NCBI GenBank assembly: GCA_041743835.1
Contig: JBGTLW010000348.1
Span: 1-6,815 of the forward strand
Direction: 5' to 3'
DNA length: 6,815 nucleotides
Source of the DNA: JBGTLW01 sp041743835
GTDB lineage: Bacteria > Planctomycetota > Phycisphaerae > Phycisphaerales > Phycisphaeraceae
Shown: piece by piece, positions 6,630 through 6,815 of the stretch
Numbering within the stretch: position 1 is the stretch's first letter
Layout of the letters: the number at the start of each line of letters is the position of its first letter
Made by a program: the position numbers and the translations under genes
The notes under the pieces: generated by a model
The model's database searches: none
The model's input: only the letters and a program-made list of their open reading frames with translations
What the model was told of the DNA's origin: nothing

Positions 6630-6642
6630 GGCCCATCGGGCC
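6630..6642. other. Short GC hairpin between the GH-A gene and the next gene
   Basis: GGCCC and GGGCC form a perfect five-base stem around ATC, 23 bases after the GH-A stop. No T-tract follows, and a good Shine-Dalgarno and start come 15-30 bases later, so termination here is doubtful. It may be an mRNA-stability element or chance in GC-rich DNA. Confidence 0.25.
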
Positions 6643-6657
6643 ATACGCTGCGGCTAC

Positions 6658-6663
6658 AGGAAG
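6658..6663 (+). promoter_or_regulatory. Shine-Dalgarno AGGAAG for the last gene
   Basis: AGGAAG lies 5 bases before ATG 6669. It is the main evidence that the short open frame reaching the window edge is a real gene start. Confidence 0.5.
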
Positions 6664-6668
6664 ATAAG

Positions 6669-6815
6669 ATGAGCATTGTGACATTGAACCCCCACGCCGC
6701 TGTCAGTGATGTTTCGATGCAACGCGGCTCCGAGGCCCAGGCCGCGCGGCGGGACCGGGTGCTGGCGCTGCACCGCGACACCAGCATGGCGTGGTTCGAT
6801 GCGGACGGCCGCTTC
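6669..6815 (+). CDS. Unidentified protein, N-terminal 49 codons (3' truncated by window)
   Basis: The frame starts at ATG 6669 and is open to the last base of the window. The visible peptide starts MSIVTLNPHAAVSDV and contains QAARRDRVLALHRDTSMAWF, ending DADGRF. No hydrophobic signal peptide is seen, unlike the three enzymes before it, so the product is probably cytoplasmic, or exported by a route I cannot see. The 62-base gap to the GH-A gene and the shared strand fit the same transcription unit. I do not recognise the family from this fragment. An intracellular sugar-processing enzyme would fit the context, but that is a guess from position only. Confidence 0.55.
   Translation, partial: MSIVTLNPHAAVSDVSMQRGSEAQAARRDRVLALHRDTSMAWFDADGRF

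Noticed and set aside
4354..6684. 776-codon open frame on the minus strand opposite the GH-A gene
   Set aside because: Same reason: Arg/Val/His-rich composition without motifs, fully covered by a sense gene with signal peptide and catalytic motifs.
1..6815. CRISPR arrays, tRNA or rRNA genes, insertion sequences
   Set aside because: No regularly spaced direct repeats, cloverleaf-like or rRNA-like sequence, transposase motifs or terminal inverted repeats were seen on either strand.

Overview
The window is GC-rich, and every supported gene lies on the + strand. It looks like a piece of a polysaccharide-degradation locus from a planctomycete, most likely class Phycisphaerae. Three things point that way: a C-terminal fragment carrying the H-X9-DG signature of the DUF1559/pseudopilin-like proteins that are abundant in Planctomycetota; a PEP-CTERM-type signal peptide start; and a run of large secreted carbohydrate-active enzymes next to a LacI-type regulator without any SusC/SusD pair. 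The taxon is inferred from gene content only.

Layout: (1) 1-303, the 3' end of a LacI/GalR-family regulator, cut by the window edge. (2) 304-447, a spacer with a strong GC-rich inverted repeat at 320-343. (3) 448-838, a broken region: a well-initiated signal peptide ORF stops after 33 codons, while a frame shifted by one base continues as the C-terminal part of an H-X9-DG protein. It looks like a deletion remnant or a frameshifted chimera. (4) 835-2109, a secreted alginate-lyase-family protein (PF05426-like, closest in my reading to PL38-type lyases), whose start overlaps the remnant's stop as ATGA. (5) 2208-4193, a secreted right-handed beta-helix protein with two pectate-lyase-3-like segments (GH55/GH28-related architecture). 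(6) 4255-6606, a secreted clan GH-A type glycoside hydrolase with a beta-rich C-terminal region. (7) 6669-6815, the first 49 codons of a further gene that runs off the window and has no visible signal peptide.

Read together, the LacI-type protein probably senses a sugar released from the target glycan. The three exported enzymes probably act outside the cytoplasm: the lyase would cut a uronate-containing chain by beta-elimination, and the beta-helix protein and the GH-A enzyme would act on the backbone or side chains. The exact substrate cannot be read from the sequence. Spacers of 98, 61 and 62 bases and good Shine-Dalgarno sequences suggest a co-oriented cluster, possibly one operon. The long antisense ORFs opposite the two largest genes are coding shadows.
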